DNA of 64,000 nt from Agrypnia vestita (GCA_016648135.1 JADDOH010002618.1:62001-126000); one strand, 5' to 3'. Shown: positions 34,015-46,809, numbered from the stretch's first letter. The notes: generated by a model from the letters alone, not told the origin. Numbers and translations are program-made.

Positions 34015-36320
34015 AAAAATTACTAATCTCGTTATTCCAGCATAGTTTAGAATATTTGATTCAATTTTTTTTTTCGAAAATTACATAAAATATTTTTTTT
34101 CCGAGAACTCTCGATTTTGGAATAGCTGACGAGCTATACTCAGCCAGAAGATATTATGATAGATGGTAAGATGTATGGAGAATGCAGAGAGCTTACATGA
34201 AGTTCCGCGATGTCATGTAGGAAACCCTTTAACAAATAAAACAGTATGCACAATTTAAATATATCAATATTTTCTCTCGGCTAGGAAAATCAGTTTTGGA
34301 TCAGTTAAGGATCCGCACTCTATCTGAGATGCATCCATTTATTTTTCATACACTTGCTTGCAGATGAGATGAAGGACGGAGAGGTAACCTCAACTTAATG
34401 GACCAAAAAGAACATAGATACTAACTTTATATTATATTATCACTTTACGAGAAGAATTTGTATAGATACGTAAATATTCACCGTAGATGCAATAAGCGTT
34501 CTAATGGGCATGTGATTATTTATTAACATATATATTTAATTCTGTATTATGTAATATTTTTATACAATTATGTTTCGTTTAAACTGCTTTCTATACAATT
34601 ATATCGGCTGCATTAGAAATATACTTCTCTTTCTCAGGTATTTTGAAGACATGCTACGATAAAATTTCTTAGGTTTACAATATCTAAGCAATGGATTTTA
34701 GAATGATTATTTAAACTTAATATTTATCAGATTATATAAAAATCAGACTGATTTCTAAAAGTGTTTCACGTCTTTATAAGATATAAGCAAAATGCAATAA
34801 TTACATTGCATAATTTCTTTAAGTTTTCTAATATCAAACCTACTGAATTATGTGATGAAAATTAGCAGTACTGACAAATTATTTAACGGCAATCATAGTT
34901 CCATGAGATTCATTCATTAAAAAAATCTTTATTATTATTTTCATTCAGTGTTAACTTCACACGTACTATTATTAGTTATGAACTTTAGAAACCAAATAAT
35001 ATATTTGTGACCAGCAAAACTGATCTTTTAAATGAGAGGTGTAATTTATTTTCATTACTCGACATTTTTTCAGACAGTGTTGCACTAGTATAAAAAAATG
35101 TTCTCATGGCCCATGAATTATGAAATTATTTTGGGAATTGAAGATTATTTGTCAAAATCATACTTGAACCGTGAAGCATCTTTGGTGGGTACCTGTTCGC
35201 TCATTTCAACATATTAATCACTACCATATATTTTTATGGCGAAGTGTCTAGCATGAATTATGCGAGCAAAACATATTAGGAGCCCATTTAGGTGCGTAAT
35301 ATAAATTACGTAGGTAGGTGTTAAATAATGAGGTGAAATTTTTTTAAAGCCAAAAAAATTATTAAATGCTTTCAAATATATTATAATACAAAATCTTGCG
35401 CATTAAAATTTAATGTCTAATTTTGATATACAGTTTCTTATGAAGAAGTTTATTTTGATGAGAATCATCAAAATTGTGGGTATTAGTTAGTTAAGTGGTT
35501 TGAATTTTTAGCGTTGGTTGTTAAGTGGTTATTTTTTTAAGCGTTCTTTATAATTCGAGATTAGGAAGAACAGAACTATGATGGACTGATAATATCTGTC
35601 TTCAGACAGAATTATTTTGATCTTTAGAATTCAAATAACTTTTTATCGGCCAGAAATTTTATTTTTTGAATAAACGTCTAATTTATTTCTATTACTCGTC
35701 ATTTTTTACGAATAGGTATAGTTACAAAAAACATACAAGTTGAATAAATTAAAAATATTAACAATGCCGGTATGTTAACCATTTAAAATTGGGAAAAAAA
35801 TTAAATATATATTTGCATATTTCGAAATACTTCATAAACATTTCCTATATATTTTCCTATATCTATTTTTTTCATTTTCCAAGAGCTATCAATTTTATAT
35901 CACGCAGTGATTCAGAAAAATCCTCTAGTTATATACGCTAGGTGTCGCATTATGCTAGGTTTCACATATGATCATGAATTAATTATAAAGATATGCATAT
36001 ATGGATATTTTACTTATAAATGTTGTTACGTATTCACGGGGATAGGAATCGAAAAAAAACATAACTCCAAGATAAATAATTGATTTTTATTTGAGAAAAT
36101 AATTTATTTTTTAAAATAAAAATCAATTTTTTTCCACATTTATCATAGAATGTACAGGAGCATTCTAAATGCTTATGGATCCTCAAGTATGTGGAATTGT
36201 TATGGAATTTTTTTTACCTTTGTAATGCAAAAGCATATATAACGCTATTTTGCAATACAGCCGAACTCTCATCACTCTTTGCACATAGCCCCTATCCTCA
36301 CCACATACACACACACTCCG
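34015..36320. other. AT-rich intergenic stretch, nothing recognised
   Basis: Only short AT-rich frames on both strands. No RNA gene, transposase fragment or clear repeat pair seen. Confidence 0.45.
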
Positions 36321-36332
36321 TTCGGTTCACAC

Positions 36333-37389
36333 TAGGGATGGGTCGTCCACGTTCGTCCATCGACGAGACGATCAACTAGTTGAATTCGTCAACTAGTTGA
36401 TCTATTTTCAACTTTATAGATAAAAAAATAAATCTATTATAATTTCGTTTACACTACTTTTTATTGATTTTTTACATGTTTCGGGAACAATGTTCCTTTT
36501 CTCAGATTGAGCCTTGTTCTAAAGTTGACAAATAATACAGATATATTTATTTATTAATAATGTCACCACAAAGTGAAAGCCTGACTTTGAAAGATTTATT
36601 TTTCAATAAATTTCTAGATAACATCTCAAATGTAAAGTATTTTTAAATTATGTATTTATTTATAAATTATCAATAATAAATAAATGTAAAGGTTTTTATC
36701 ATTTTATTTAACTTGTATTGAAACGAATTTTTCGTAACCGATTTGAGTTAGTGTAGTGATAGTCCAACGTTTTCCAAAAAATAAGTCAGATATATTGAAA
36801 AAATTCAAACTTTAATGTCGCATATCTCCATAACTATTGATATTAGGTCATGATAGCTTTCGACTCACAATCAAGGCAGGAATATAGTCCTGCGAGGTTA
36901 TTAATGTTTTCCATATAGTCCTGTATACATGTAATGATATGTACCTAATATATTTTTTTATAGACACAATACTGCTTTTTACTTATTTATATTTTTAATT
37001 TTTATACTCATATTTTAATGCTTATACCCAATACTTCCATTGCTTATATATGTAGTTTATATTTATATTTTACTGCTTACACCTGATATTGTTGTGTATA
37101 CCTACTTCTTTCTTTATTATATATAGAAAGAAGTATATAAAACAATATTTAAAAGCCTATAATGTGCGTAAACAAATAAATAATAAAATATTTCTTTTTA
37201 CATATAAGCACAAGTAGCTGTTTTACTTTCCCCGAAACTATATTCCTTCGAACTTCTTTAAATTTTAAAAATGAACGTAATAAAAATAGCCAACGATAGT
37301 CCGCGTAACGAAGTTGATGCGTCAACTGGTTGACGAATTCAACTAGTTGATCGTCTCGTCGATGGACGGACGTGGACGACCCATCCCTA
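36333..37389. mobile_element. Non-autonomous hAT-type element with perfect 8-bp target duplication
   Basis: Inverted ends of about 70 bases start TAGGGATGGGTCGTCCACGT (right end read inward) or the same with one change (left), and include repeated CAACTAGTTGA blocks. GTTCACAC flanks both sides (36325-36332, 37390-37397). The interior has no transposase and contains other repeats, including a hammerhead-like relic and a fragment related to 12164-12678, so it carries nested insertions or captured sequence. Confidence 0.85.
36470..36512 (-). ncRNA. Hammerhead-like relic inside the hAT-type element
   Basis: Minus strand: CTGAGAA core (mutated), stem II GGAAC/GTTCC with loop ATT, then CGAAACATGTA. 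The downstream sequence aatcaataaaaagtagtg matches that of the 53.3 and 48.6 kb motifs. Confidence 0.3.
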
Positions 37390-37399
37390 GTTCACACCA

Positions 37400-40070
37400 C
37401 ACACTCACAATCCCAACCACCTCACTCCACTTCCTCCTCTAACTCCCACATTTATCGCTCTACTTATTTTTTCTTATTATTTTGTCATTTTGTTTAGATA
37501 CGCAGCGAGATTTTGTTCTTTTGTCCTTTATGGATTGGTATTTTTGTATTTTTGCTAATAATTGAAAAAAATGTATATTCCTTATACCTATATCTCTACG
37601 TGCTATGGTTTATCTTTTCCATAACTTTTCTTTATTTCTTGTACCACTTTGATTACCATGTTCCATTAAATTACTATCTCTATTTGGATTTTATTTTATT
37701 GTAATTTTTTGTTTTGATTTTACTTTAATATTATATGTTATTATATCATCGTTAACCTCTTACAGTATGGTATTATTAGGTGGGGAGGGACTTATAAGTC
37801 CACCGTACAGCCATAAATCACAATACAAAAAAGAATTATTAAAACGATTCTCATAAAACCTTACGACTATCCTACTGTAAATATATTTTAAGAATTTAAT
37901 GTACATCACTCACTTAAATATACAAACCAAACTCCCTATGCCAAATTTATAAAGATTATTTTATAAATAAATCTCACCCCTTAGACTGTATAAGTAATAG
38001 ACATAGAACAAAGGGACAAATAAAGATACTAACTTTAAGAACCACCATGGCACAACATCATTATACATACTTGGAAATTAAATGGTACAACATATTGTTG
38101 TCGCAAAATAAATTTCAAGAAAGGAACATTCCAAAATACGAAAGTTAAAGTTACAAAACAGTTAAAGAAAGAAGTCAAATCCTTGATTTTGGACAACGAT
38201 GAATTGTAACATTGCCCACATGTCTCAAATGATTTCTGTATAATAAAAAAATTACTAATTCTCAATGGTTTCTGTTTTTATACTTTTACTTGGCTTGTAA
38301 ATACTTCTCCCATAAGCTCGAGCTTTGGCTCATATTATGGGGTATAGGTATAATGTCTTTAAAATGTTATAACATAAAAAAAATTATTATGTATCTACAG
38401 TTTAAATAAATAAATTAATAACAAAAAAATCTATAATTGGTCTATCAACTATTCAATACATTGTGTGATTATAATAATTTGAACTGTTGAGATTCCTAAA
38501 AAAAGGAAAATAATGAAAAAAAACTTTAAATGTAAATTCCTGTCTAAATTACGCGTCAAAAATACTGAGGCAACAATTTCCTAATATTAACAGTTATGGA
38601 GATAAACAACTTCAGAGTTTGAATTTTTTCCGAACTTATTTTCAAAACGTTAAAAATTGTTGCTGGAACATTTTCAACTCATAGTCTCGTCAAGAATTGA
38701 GTATTGAAGACTAGCTTTGTTACACCCTGTATATTATAATTATTTTACTGTTTCTAATACATTTTAAATTGCACTGATATCTTATTGCTTTTCTTGTACG
38801 TTCACCCAACAAAAAAAGACGAAAAGGTCATTATTATGTTTAAAATTTATGAGTTATTTTTTTAGAGAATGAAATTGTTTCTCTATTTTATAATAATTAA
38901 TAGCGTTGCAATATTAAGCTACATTGAATGATTCGGTACACAGCCGATAGATTACAGTGATACGAGGTACGATTCTTTATTATTTGACAACTTCTTGAGA
39001 GCTTTACGAACTTTACCTGGGGCTAATTGTCCCGTTGGTATTATTCATATCGACGTCTCACCGTCTGCAAAGTGAATTATGACACCCAATTATTTATTCT
39101 CTCGCTACGTATCTAAATGGGCGATTTCTAACCTACGGGCTGGTCACAATGCGATAGCTACAATTCTAGTCGGCTAGGAGGAGAAAATATGAACAGCAGG
39201 TAGTTTTACTATTTATATAACAGTGGTGGAAGTAGCCAACAGGTGGTAGATGCGCTGGCCCGGATCTAGTATTTTGGGGCGTTATTTAATATTGTATCAA
39301 TATATATGTTTAGGCGGACAGCGTTTAAATATCCATCCGCTTGGTGAATTAAATATTCAATTAATACCTCTCAATATGATAAGCGTGCAAAAAAATGTCA
39401 AATTACGTTTCCTCTCTCTGAAAAACATACATGAGTAAACCAAATACGCCCACAAAATGACCATTGACCTGTGATAGACTATGCTCTTCAGCTTCGAAGA
39501 CAGTCGAAAATCGTCTGGTCACAAAATCTTCGTGGCACCCTTTTTAAACAGATATCTTGAGAAGTCTTTGATAGTTCTTCCACGTCACAAATAACACGTG
39601 AAAGAATTTAAATTGGTGAATTCCCGGAACAATATGATTACAACATTTACTAATCAATCATAACATCCGTTCTTCCGATGCGAAAAAATGCACATTCCAG
39701 CAGAAGAAAAACGAGAGCAATTGTTTTTTCTTCTTTCGAAAATTCGGAGGCAAAATTCAAATATGTTATTCACGCCGGCGCGAGCGCAGTTTCATTTTTA
39801 CTCCGGGTGCGCAGGCTGACTAACGACATCTAGCGTCGATTTATTAGCTCCACAGTAGCAGCGGCATTTTTGACATAATTTGGAAAATCAGATATGCCTC
39901 CAGGAAAGGTTCAAGGTTTTTAATAGTTATTAAATTAATTATCATTTTGAGAGGTATATACATTTGTCTATTATGTTGCCTTATCAAATATATATTTTTT
40001 AGTAATCTTTACTGCAATCGTTGCCAATAGCAGTCTGTCCAACGAAGCAAATCTAGCGTTTTATGGATGG
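37400..40070. other. Intergenic stretch with only repeat relics
   Basis: AT-rich. It has a relic related to the 12164 MITE at 38500-38740 (ending acaccctgtatatta) and a CpG-richer patch at 39755-39915. No convincing gene. Confidence 0.4.
39755..39915 (+). other. CpG-richer patch, possible first exon or promoter
   Basis: Stands out from AT-rich flanks (cacgccggcgcgagcgcag). A plus-strand ATG near 39894 (MPPGKVQ) is followed by possible donors (gttcaag, gttttt), but no downstream exon was found. Highly tentative. Confidence 0.2.
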
Positions 40071-40080
40071 CAATAAAAAA

Positions 40081-40314
40081 CTAAAGTTGGACTGAATACG
40101 CCCAGACGCATGTGCAGAAAATCCGCGAGTTGTGGATAGTATGGAATTCTTGAAGAATATTAACATTTGTTCGTCTCATAGTCGATGATATTTGCAGCAT
40201 ATGATACCAACACGACATCTTGAAGGTGTCGAATTGAGTAACAAGCAAAAGAAAAGCATAAAAATGGTCCGTCTTGTGACCATTATTATTTATCATATAA
40301 TGATATTGTATCAA
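40081..40314 (-). mobile_element. LINE RT C-terminal fragment (relic)
   Basis: Minus-strand frame reads WYHMLQISSTMRRTNVNILQ and IFCTCVWAYSVQL, similar to the RRTNxSILxEL...RLxxxCLRRIL block of insect LINE RTs. Short and isolated. Confidence 0.4.
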
Positions 40315-40369
40315 TGCTAACGAGATGTAAAAAAAAGCGTAGTCTTTTTTACTTTTTACTTGCTTAACT

Positions 40370-41100
40370 CCTACATAAAGGATCAGAATAGTGACCTGAA
40401 AACAGCCATTTCCGACAAAGAATCGGAAAGAAAATCAAAATGGTTTCATTTCAACAAACTTAAATTAAATATTTCGAAAAAAAAATGTATGAAAATTGGA
40501 AACAAAAAAGAAAAACATAAAAGTTATAGTATAAAATGAAATACCTATTATAAAAAGTGGACTGTATAAAATACTTAGATGCATTTATAGATTCAAAACG
40601 AACATCTGCAAAAAATGCTGAATATGTTGTGAAGAAAATTACAAAAAAGTGTCTTTACTTGGAAGGATTATAAACTATATAGCAAAAATATAAGTATATT
40701 CGTATATTTGTAATATTATGACTCTCCCGCACATTCATTACTGTACCTGTACATTATTTATAAGCAAGAAGATATGCTAAAGAAACTACAAATAGTACAA
40801 AACATACCAATACGAATTATATTGAAATGCAATAGAAGAACAAAAATTTTGAATTAACAAAAATTGAAATCAATGAATAAAATATAATGTTTTGGTATAA
40901 ATATTTAGAATTATACATGATATTAGAGATATTTTATATATTTTAATCTCAGAGAGATTTCCATTCATACAATACAAGAACTGGCGAAAGTATAAGACTA
41001 CAGAACAAAAACAAAAATACTGAAGAAATTGTTTAATATACAAAGGACTCAAAATCTCCGACAACCTACCAAAAATAATGCAAAACTACCTGTAACCCGT
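40370..41100 (+). mobile_element. LINE (Jockey/CR1-like) RT C-terminal relic
   Basis: Plus-strand broken frames give WFHFNKLKLNISKKKCMKIG, KYLDAFIDSKRTS, YVVKKITKKCLYLEG and DFHSYNTRTGESIRL, the conserved order of the RT thumb and C-terminus in Jockey/CR1-type LINEs. At least six stops; dead. Confidence 0.65.
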
Positions 41101-41254
41101 TAAAAATGACGGTACTTTTACATGCCGGTTCCTAAAGAATAAGTATTTACATATTTATTGCCGACACCCATGAAATAGTAAAAACGACTTTTATCAAAAT
41201 ATTCGAACATTTTTATATATTTCCCCTGCCCGCAGTGAAAGATACTATTCTAAA

Positions 41255-41515
41255 CTCTGGCGATTGGGCGGAACATGAAATAGTTCGCGTCTTTGCTAAG
41301 TCCTATATGTGCTGTATTTTTGACGGGTAATGCAGGCTCAGCGATAGCAACATCGATATCATTGCCGCCTTCGGGTTTGCTAGCCCGGGGTTCAAGCCCT
41401 ATCTCTGGCCATTTAATTTGTTTTTTTAAGCCGTGAATTCGAACGAAATTACGGACGTTACACAAAGTTACGGGGATGGACAGATGTGCAGACAACGAAA
41501 TTATTATGTTTCTTT
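41255..41515 (+). mobile_element. SINE-like repeat, copy 1
   Basis: Contains a B-box-like ggggttcaagccc, then 'tttaatttg' and the 3' block gaattcgaacgaaattacg...gacaacgaaattattatg, shared with 50480-50770. A tRNA-derived head is likely. Confidence 0.5.
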
Positions 41516-42165
41516 TAGTAAAAATAAAGGAATTTTAATTAAAGTGCAAAAAGTTTGTTATGAAAAATTTTACATAAGTGAACTATTTTTATGTAATTCA
41601 AAATTAATTGAAGAATCTTGTATTAGGCCATATTTTATATGGAATTAAGTAAGCGTTGAAAATAAAAATTATGATATATTTTTATATAAAAGATATATTA
41701 TTAGAATATGATAAGACTACATTACTTACTGGTGCTTAAATAATAATATATAAAACAATAAAAGTTAAGTTATCACTATTTTTCACAGTTCATATTATAC
41801 CTAGTATATTTTTTGTCCCGTTCCGTATAATAGTATATTATTCTAAAGACCTGTTAAAAATAACCACTCTTTAATAATTATGCAGCACTGAATCTTAAAA
41901 TGGTATCTAGTACTTCAGTACTTGATGACCATCAAGGCCCAATCTGTCTTCATAAATCTGTCTTCGTTGGTGCTGTTTATCCCAAATTAGGCAGGGATGT
42001 CTCACCGGCCGCCTCACCACCGGAGTTGCTGAGAAGATTCTTCTTGGTAATCGTTCCTCTAGCGTTCCAAGCCGCCAAAATTGAGATATATATATGTGTA
42101 GTTCATGTCGAGGATTTCCCTTATCGCGGTACTTTTAACCTGAACAATTTTGCTATTTCTCTTGT

Positions 42166-42564
42166 ACAGGGTATCCCTTATCTCGACGTCAAGCCGAAAT
42201 CAGGTGATAGGCATAATAGTTATCAGAAAAATATTTAAAAAAACAGTTAAAACTGGGCAAAGTATTGATCTTGAATACTTGGTTTGGTCAAAAAGTGACA
42301 TTTTCTTCCAGTTGGCTTTGAATTTTGGAGAAAAGTTTACAAAAGCATTATTCAGGATCTCATAATAATAAAAAAAATGAAGAAAAATAAAGATTTGTAG
42401 CAACAGGAGTGAAAATCCGCCACAGGTGTAGATTTTTTGATTTTTTAAAATGCTTATAATTTTTAAAACACATGATTTAGATTTTTTAAATATTTTTCTG
42501 AAAACTATTATGACTTGGCCTATCACCCGATTTCGGCTTGACGTCGAGATACGGGACACCCTGT
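42166..42564. mobile_element. Palindromic MITE, 399 bp
   Basis: Ends acagggtatcccttatctcg and the inverse of acagggtgtcccgtatctcg; arms match for about 70 bases (cgacgtcaagccgaaatc). No ORF of its own. Adjacent 41900-42150 is locally less AT-rich but unrecognised. Confidence 0.75.
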
Positions 42565-43094
42565 ATACCTATCTCATTTCGGAATCCTGGATTCTTAAAT
42601 TCACTCTCTGTGAAAATCCATAGTGGACATGTATTAAATAGATCTACTTGTGTTCACCTCGTAATTACAATATTTTCTCGTAGAGGTAAAAAGAAATGAC
42701 GTCTCATTTCAGAGTTTTTGCGAGTCTCTCTTTATCAGATTTTCATTTTGCTATAAAATTCAGCAATCCTTTCCAAAATTTATTAGTTTACAGTTTACAC
42801 GCATTATTTATTAATAAATATACTATTTTAAATGTGCATAATTTTTATTATATTATGCCTGCCTGTACCACTTTAGTCAGTCATGTTAAGTTAACAAGTA
42901 AAGTTTACAAATTGGAAAAGTTATAAGAAAATATAATTACCTAAAAAAAATAATAAGAAAGTGGATAAATATTAATAGCCAATCGGTTTTTAATATTCTA
43001 TAACCATTTTTTTAATAAGAGCACCAGTATCTGGTCTTTTGCCTCAAATCTATTCTAATCTTGAATCATGAATTTTATCTTATCAGGATAATTA

Positions 43095-43395
43095 AGATAA
43101 TTATAGAAGTCTCGCAGAGACGAAACTATTTACATAAGAAACATGTATGGAAGTATTTTTCTAGGATGGTCCAAAGCTTACGACCTGTATGAGCTGGCTT
43201 AAGTGATCACACTACACAATGCAACGTTCACCAATTCCATCGTAAGAACATTCCCCCTTCAATTTTTTTAAAGTTCCACATATGTTCCGAAATCTGAAAA
43301 CCTTTCATTTATTTCAAGGGTCTATGCCAGAGAAATATGTAGTCTTTTCTTATGAATTAGTTAGTATACATAGATTTCGCAGCTGGTAATGTTAT
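43095..43395. repeat. Repeat family B copy
   Basis: Contains agaagtctcgcagagacgaa, gagctggcttaagtgatca and catagatttcgcagctg, all shared with 16920-17185. Confidence 0.6.
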
Positions 43396-43549
43396 CTCTA
43401 TATTTTAAAGTGGCGTACAAAGCATTATTTTTATTGTATATATAAAATTCTCCCGAATTATATACTAGAACACGCTTGAAAAACAGTATTTTAAATTTTT
43501 TAACTCTTTTCATACACCAGTATATATTTTAACAATATTTTTATATGTA

Positions 43550-43860
43550 GGTATGTTCTGAGAACACATTTAACGGATTTTGTCCCCAGAGGGATGATGA
43601 ATTAGTTAAGATAAATTATAAAAGTCTTAGGCCCGGTTGTTTCAAATTCGATCAAAGTAAGCGTAGAGTTTAAACTGAAATTTTACGTTCTCCACCAATC
43701 AGACGATCCGTTTTCGTAAAAATCTATGCTTTTATCGACCGCTTACTTTGATCGAACTTGAAACAACCGGGCCTTAGAGAGACAAAATTAATCCAAAATC
43801 CAGTAAATGTGTTCTCAAAACTCAGAACACAGCTGCATATAAAAATATTGTTATTATTAT
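43550..43860. repeat. Family B-like repeat interrupted by a MITE
   Basis: 'atgttctgagaacacattta...aaaagtctta' and 'gagagacaaaatt...tgtgttctcaaaactcagaacac' flank the MITE at 43629-43773. Removing the MITE and one TTA restores a continuous repeat. Confidence 0.6.
43629..43773. mobile_element. TTA-target palindromic MITE, copy 4 (nested)
   Basis: GGCCCGGTTGTTTCAAATTC to the inverse, flanked by TTA at 43626-43628 and 43774-43776. The intact target duplication inside an identifiable repeat proves the insertion. Confidence 0.85.
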
Positions 43861-44319
43861 ATTATCAGGATACATTATTTTGGTTATGCTATGACACATT
43901 TTGTTAGAGTTTAGGAGCAAAGTATCTGAAAGATCTTTGCCCGTAAGTAGCATGTGTTCTCGGATTTAAATTTTTTGCACGCATTAATAATGTTTTGGGT
44001 CCCTTGTCGGTTATGGATTTATGACTTGCTAGAGGCGACACCGAATCTACAAACCATAAAAATGGTCTCATGACCAGAAGACACGTTCCACTTGTCAAAT
44101 CTTCGAATATGTCATGTTGTCATCCGCGGCGTGGTACAAAAAATGCCGTTCATAATATGATCCGCCGATTAATCTTCCTTAGATGGTAGTTGTTTCGTTT
44201 TTTTCTAATTGTAAGTATAGGTTGGTTTATTTTTTGCGCCGTGTAACTTTTTGCTATTGTGTAACGGCAATCGACCGGTCGGATTACAGTTTTTTCTCCC
44301 AAATTACCAGATCAATTAT

Positions 44320-44410
44320 CGGCAGCGGCGTTTGTTGTGATCGCGCGGGCCCGCTGCAACGTTGGAGCGCCAGCGGGGGGCCGGGCCCCCGCGGCGGCCG
44401 AGATTCCCTA
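44320..44410. other. Isolated very G+C-rich block
   Basis: About 90 bases of mostly G and C (agcggggggccgggccccc, gcggcggccgag), with a possible GCGGGGG/CCCCCGC hairpin, inside AT-rich DNA. It could be a promoter or first exon of an unseen gene, or a foreign fragment. No conserved protein recognised. Confidence 0.4.
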
Positions 44411-45051
44411 CCGTTTGGGTAGCGCTGGTCGCTTCTCAAAATGTCAATTATTTTTTAATTATTTTTTTGTGATTTAGCGTGAATATTAAGCTGCCTCGGT
44501 TGCTAAGGTCGATCAAAAGCCTAAGCAAAGATCGAGGATCAATAAAATTTATTCATTTATTTAGAATTTGGTACAGATATTATCAAGGGTCGTTAATGAC
44601 CCTGTTGTATTTTTGTGTGACATGAAAGTACAATGCAAACATATTTTCTAATAAATAATGTAAAACGTAGTTTACGTTTTTTGCGAAGGTAATATTTTTA
44701 AGGTAAAGTAAAGCTATTTAAATGTAGAATTTCATTTAGATTATGTAAAGCGTAATTTGAAGTATAGAATTCGATCAGAAATGGTTAAAATAAAATATGG
44801 TACGATGTGATTGGAAATATTAATGAGTCTTTAAAAATTACTTGAATTATATTTTTAGGCATACTCCTACGCTTTCTCAACAGGTTATTGACCCCTCTAA
44901 CTGATAGACTTAGATTGGTATTAAAGTACAATGTAAAAATATTTTATAGTAATTATTATTTTCATTCTTCAAGATTACTTTTTTTTTTACTCTTCAATAA
45001 GCCAAGAAGTTTGGATGGAATTCATCTTTGAAGGGATTCTTTCATTTCTAT

Positions 45052-45056
45052 ATATT
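45052..45056. repeat. Target-site duplication, left of solo LTR
   Basis: ATATT, identical to 45556-45560. Confidence 0.75.
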
Positions 45057-45555
45057 TGTCATAATGTAGTGCCCATATGAGCGATGCGTATTCTAACTTA
45101 CTATGAATTAAAAATTTATATTACGTGTCGTCACAAGATTCTAAAAATTGAGGAGAATGGCAAATAATCGAAGATTTCCTGGCGGACTGGAGCATTCTGG
45201 AAGAACCCGTATGCACCAAAATACTCCGGAAATTTTTGGAACTCGAGCGGTTATAAATTACAGGAAAAGCGCGCCCAGAACAACATTTTTGTGGTGAAGT
45301 TTCAGCGATTACACAGATAGAGCGAAATCAGAGACAAAAAGCGGCGATTCAGTGCGACCAGTGACATAAATTAAGAGAGTACCTTTCGAGCTGAATAGTG
45401 AATAAAGTGTTTTGAAAAGACAAGTGATTAGCGACGGTTAGTGCGAATTTGCGTGAAATAAAGAATAGTGCTCCAATTAAATTCGTTAATTAATAAAATT
45501 ATTATTAACTTATTTTAAGTGTTTTATTTTCGCCCACCGCTACGATTCCGTAACA
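45057..45555 (+). mobile_element. Solo LTR of an LTR retrotransposon, 499 bp
   Basis: Begins TGTCATAATG and ends CCGTAACA (TG...CA ends), flanked by identical 5-bp ATATT. Inside are a TATA-like ttataaatta, then aataaagtgttttg and a second aataaag near the 3' side, as expected for promoter and polyadenylation signals in an LTR. The tail cccaccgctacgattccgtaaca resembles insect Gypsy-type LTRs. No internal retroelement genes flank it, so it is a solo LTR left by recombination. Confidence 0.8.
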
Positions 45556-45560
45556 ATATT

Positions 45561-46490
45561 ATTTAATTGATTTATTTTGTGTATTTTAATACATATAAAT
45601 GAAGGTAGTTGCTTCACTAGACAAGGTCTATTCTGAAGCATATAATCAATGATTAGTTGCTTCAGAATTATTAATTATGCATATAATCTACATATAAAAT
45701 ATACGATTCTATTTCATGTAACACAAACACATGCTATTTTGGTATTTTATCTCACTAGCAATAAAGACAAGGTAAACTGCTATCACTATATGCACTTTTA
45801 AAACAATATAACGTGCTCTTTGAAATTTCGGGATATTCTTATTGTGACTGTTTTGTAAAATATAAATATTAAATAAATGTTTGGGAATCTTGTGAAGTCG
45901 TGAGGTGAACGCCGCAGAGGTTGCCTTTACAGCTAATACTTCTAAAATCATTACAATTTTCGTCAATGTTGCTAACAAATTTCATTATGGCCGAACACAT
46001 GTGGCTATCGTTCTTTTCGGGTATGATTTACGCGATACGTCTTATTAAACCTGTAACTACGTGAAAGGTCATTTATTTTTTAATCAGGCTGTGTTTTAGA
46101 ATGCCCGCTGTACGAGACACTTGATTAATGAAATGCGCGGGAATATTCGTTTTTTTTTCAAAATATTAATTTGCTGTTTCTAGAATTCCATTTGTTCAAA
46201 ACGACCGAAGCTTTTTAACTCTTGTGTATTACTATTTGACTAGATTAATTTATTAAATATGTATATGCTAGATTTATTACCGGCTTCGCACAAGATTCTG
46301 AAATCATAAATTTCATATTCCTTCAATACGAATTATTTTTTAAATAAAATTAAATATCAGTATTAAAATGGTTTACTGAAAAACGCTATAAAAATCGTAT
46401 TCCAAGACAGAAAAAAGCCGTGATAATAAGACAATGCATTTTTTCGGAAATATTTTTTCTTGTTCGGATCGGAAAATCGGAAAAATGATT
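45561..46490. other. AT-rich intergenic stretch, nothing recognised
   Basis: No gene or clear repeat seen. Confidence 0.4.
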
Positions 46491-46499
46491 AAACAATAA

Positions 46500-46800
46500 T
46501 ATTGCAACTGTTAATGGAAATGACGTTTAGAGCTGAAAGTAGTCGCGTTAATCCAGATGAAATGAGCTGTGTGTAAATATCACGGTGCCGAGAGTTTTTT
46601 CTGCTTTAAATAAAAAAAATATACTAAAATAAAGAGAACATCGTAATTGTTGGTGAAAATGGCATTGAGAGCGGAAAGTAGTCGCATCAATCCAGAAATT
46701 CCAGATGGAATATGCTGTGTAAATATCACAACGCCGAGAATTTCTGCAGCTTCAGACAAACAAAATATACTATTAGTAAAAAGAGCAATTTATGCTACGT
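46500..46800. repeat. Imperfect direct duplication, about 140 bp
   Basis: 'gaaagtagtcgcgttaatcc...aaatatcacggtgccgagag' (from about 46534) is repeated as 'gaaagtagtcgcatcaatcc...aaatatcacaacgccgagaa' (from about 46672). Short ORF only; origin not recognised. Confidence 0.7.
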
Positions 46801-46809
46801 ACTGTATAT

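Noticed and set aside
39894..39915. Start of a new gene (MPPGKVQ)
   Set aside because: No downstream exon or conserved motif could be joined; only a tentative G+C-rich patch is recorded.
41900..42238. 112-residue plus-strand ORF
   Set aside because: Its second half runs into a palindromic MITE and the first half has no recognised motif or splice context.
44320..44410. Ribosomal RNA fragment
   Set aside because: The high G+C suggested rRNA spacer, but I could not match it to any conserved rRNA segment.
45709..45978. 89-residue minus-strand ORF
   Set aside because: No family motif and no supporting splice or repeat context; consistent with chance in AT-rich DNA.
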